A DNA stretch of 54,974 bases, from the NCBI GenBank assembly GCA_003130845.1, contig QEXW01000148.1:1-54974 (forward strand), in the 5' to 3' direction. Source of the DNA: Anaerolineae bacterium. GTDB lineage: Bacteria > Chloroflexota > Anaerolineae > Anaerolineales > Villigracilaceae. The stretch's first letter is position 1. Every line of letters starts with the position of its first letter. The position numbers and the translations under genes were made by a program. The notes beneath the pieces were generated by a model. That model was not told where the DNA came from, made no database searches, and saw only the letters and a program-made list of their open reading frames with translations. Positions 54,686-54,974 of this stretch are shown here, piece after piece.

Positions 54686-54953
54686 CATCCGTTGTCCCCA
54701 TCCGTTTATCCGCTTCACCATCCGTTGCCCCATCCGCTGCCCCCATCCGTTTATCCGCTTCACCATCCGCTGCCCCCATCCGCTTATCCGCTTCACCATC
54801 CGCTGCCCCATCCGCTGCCCCCATCCGCTTATCCGCTTCACCATCCGTTGCCCCATCCGCTTATCCGCTTCACCATCCGTTGCCCATCCGTTGCCCCCAT
54901 CCGCTTATCCGCTTCACCATCCGTTGCCCATCCGTTGCCCCATCCGCTGCCCC
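54686..54953. repeat. Tandem repeat tract with a 20-bp core in six copies
   Basis: Six copies of a 20-base core (CATCCGYTTATCCGCTTCAC) start at 54699, 54744, 54777, 54822, 54854 and 54898. The spacing alternates at 45, 33, 45, 32 and 44 bases. The gaps are filled by 11-12-base CATCCGYTGCCC variants. It is a C-rich VNTR-like tract (G-rich on the minus strand) that begins 28 bases after the GNAT stop. It is in-frame on neither strand with any recognised protein. Confidence 0.85.
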
Positions 54954-54974
54954 GCCTGTGAACCAACACACAAA

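Noticed and set aside
54686-54953. CRISPR array
   Set aside because: The intervals are made of the same short units as the repeats; there are no unique spacers and no cas genes.

Overview
The window looks like chromosomal DNA of a Chloroflexota bacterium, most likely Anaerolineae or a close relative. This rests on gene content (split b6-type cytochrome b with a fused c-type subunit, a CDAB-ordered succinate dehydrogenase, many lipoproteins with Thr/Pro-rich linkers, a ChlI-like AAA+ ATPase outside any pigment cluster, TrmFO, many GNAT enzymes) and on medium GC content. It is an inference; no rRNA or taxonomic marker is present. The DNA is densely coding, mostly on the minus strand up to about 29 kb and mixed afterwards. 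I see no prophage, transposase or CRISPR array.

Layout. 0-8.6 kb: three exported proteins on the minus strand. Two are subtilisin-like S8 proteases; the middle one is a large secreted protein that shares a C-terminal repeat of roughly 85-100 residues with the first protease. 8.7-13.7 kb: envelope polysaccharide genes (rfbD, rfbA, rfbC, a polyprenyl-phosphate sugar transferase and a GT4 glycosyltransferase); rfbB is absent. 13.8-18.4 kb: a lipoprotein hydrolase, tRNA-Ser(CGA), RNase D, a RimI-like acetyltransferase and an SPFH/NfeD membrane pair. 18.7-24.1 kb: a tight run of GNAT, acyl carrier protein, AMP-forming ligase, asparagine-synthase-type amidotransferase and NAD synthase, which looks like a dedicated carrier-bound modification cassette. 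24.2-25.5 kb: an AAC(6')-like acetyltransferase and rsmI.

25.6-32.0 kb is the respiratory core: sdhCDAB on the minus strand, then, divergently, a Rieske protein, cytochrome b6 and a subunit-IV/dihaem cytochrome c fusion, closed by a clear terminator. Together they would move electrons from succinate to quinone and from quinol to a high-potential acceptor. 32-38.9 kb holds two exported lipoproteins, a lipoprotein with four tandem rhodanese domains, a 12-haem exported cytochrome interrupted by an in-frame TGA, and a divergent LysR regulator, with a perfect TGTGA-N6-TCACA dyad in the shared intergenic region.

39.1-42.6 kb: a three-gene phosphorelay (kinase, receiver-GAF-kinase, response regulator). 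42.7-48.3 kb: trmFO, an alpha/beta hydrolase, tatA, fabH, fabF and scpB. 48.3-54.7 kb, plus strand: two lipoproteins (one with DUF348/G5-like and beta-propeller parts), a UDP-glucuronate decarboxylase, GtrA, a small beta-rich protein, a hotdog thioesterase, a ChlI-like ATPase and a GNAT enzyme. The window ends in a C-rich tandem-repeat tract. Domain assignments come from reading motifs by eye; no database search was possible.
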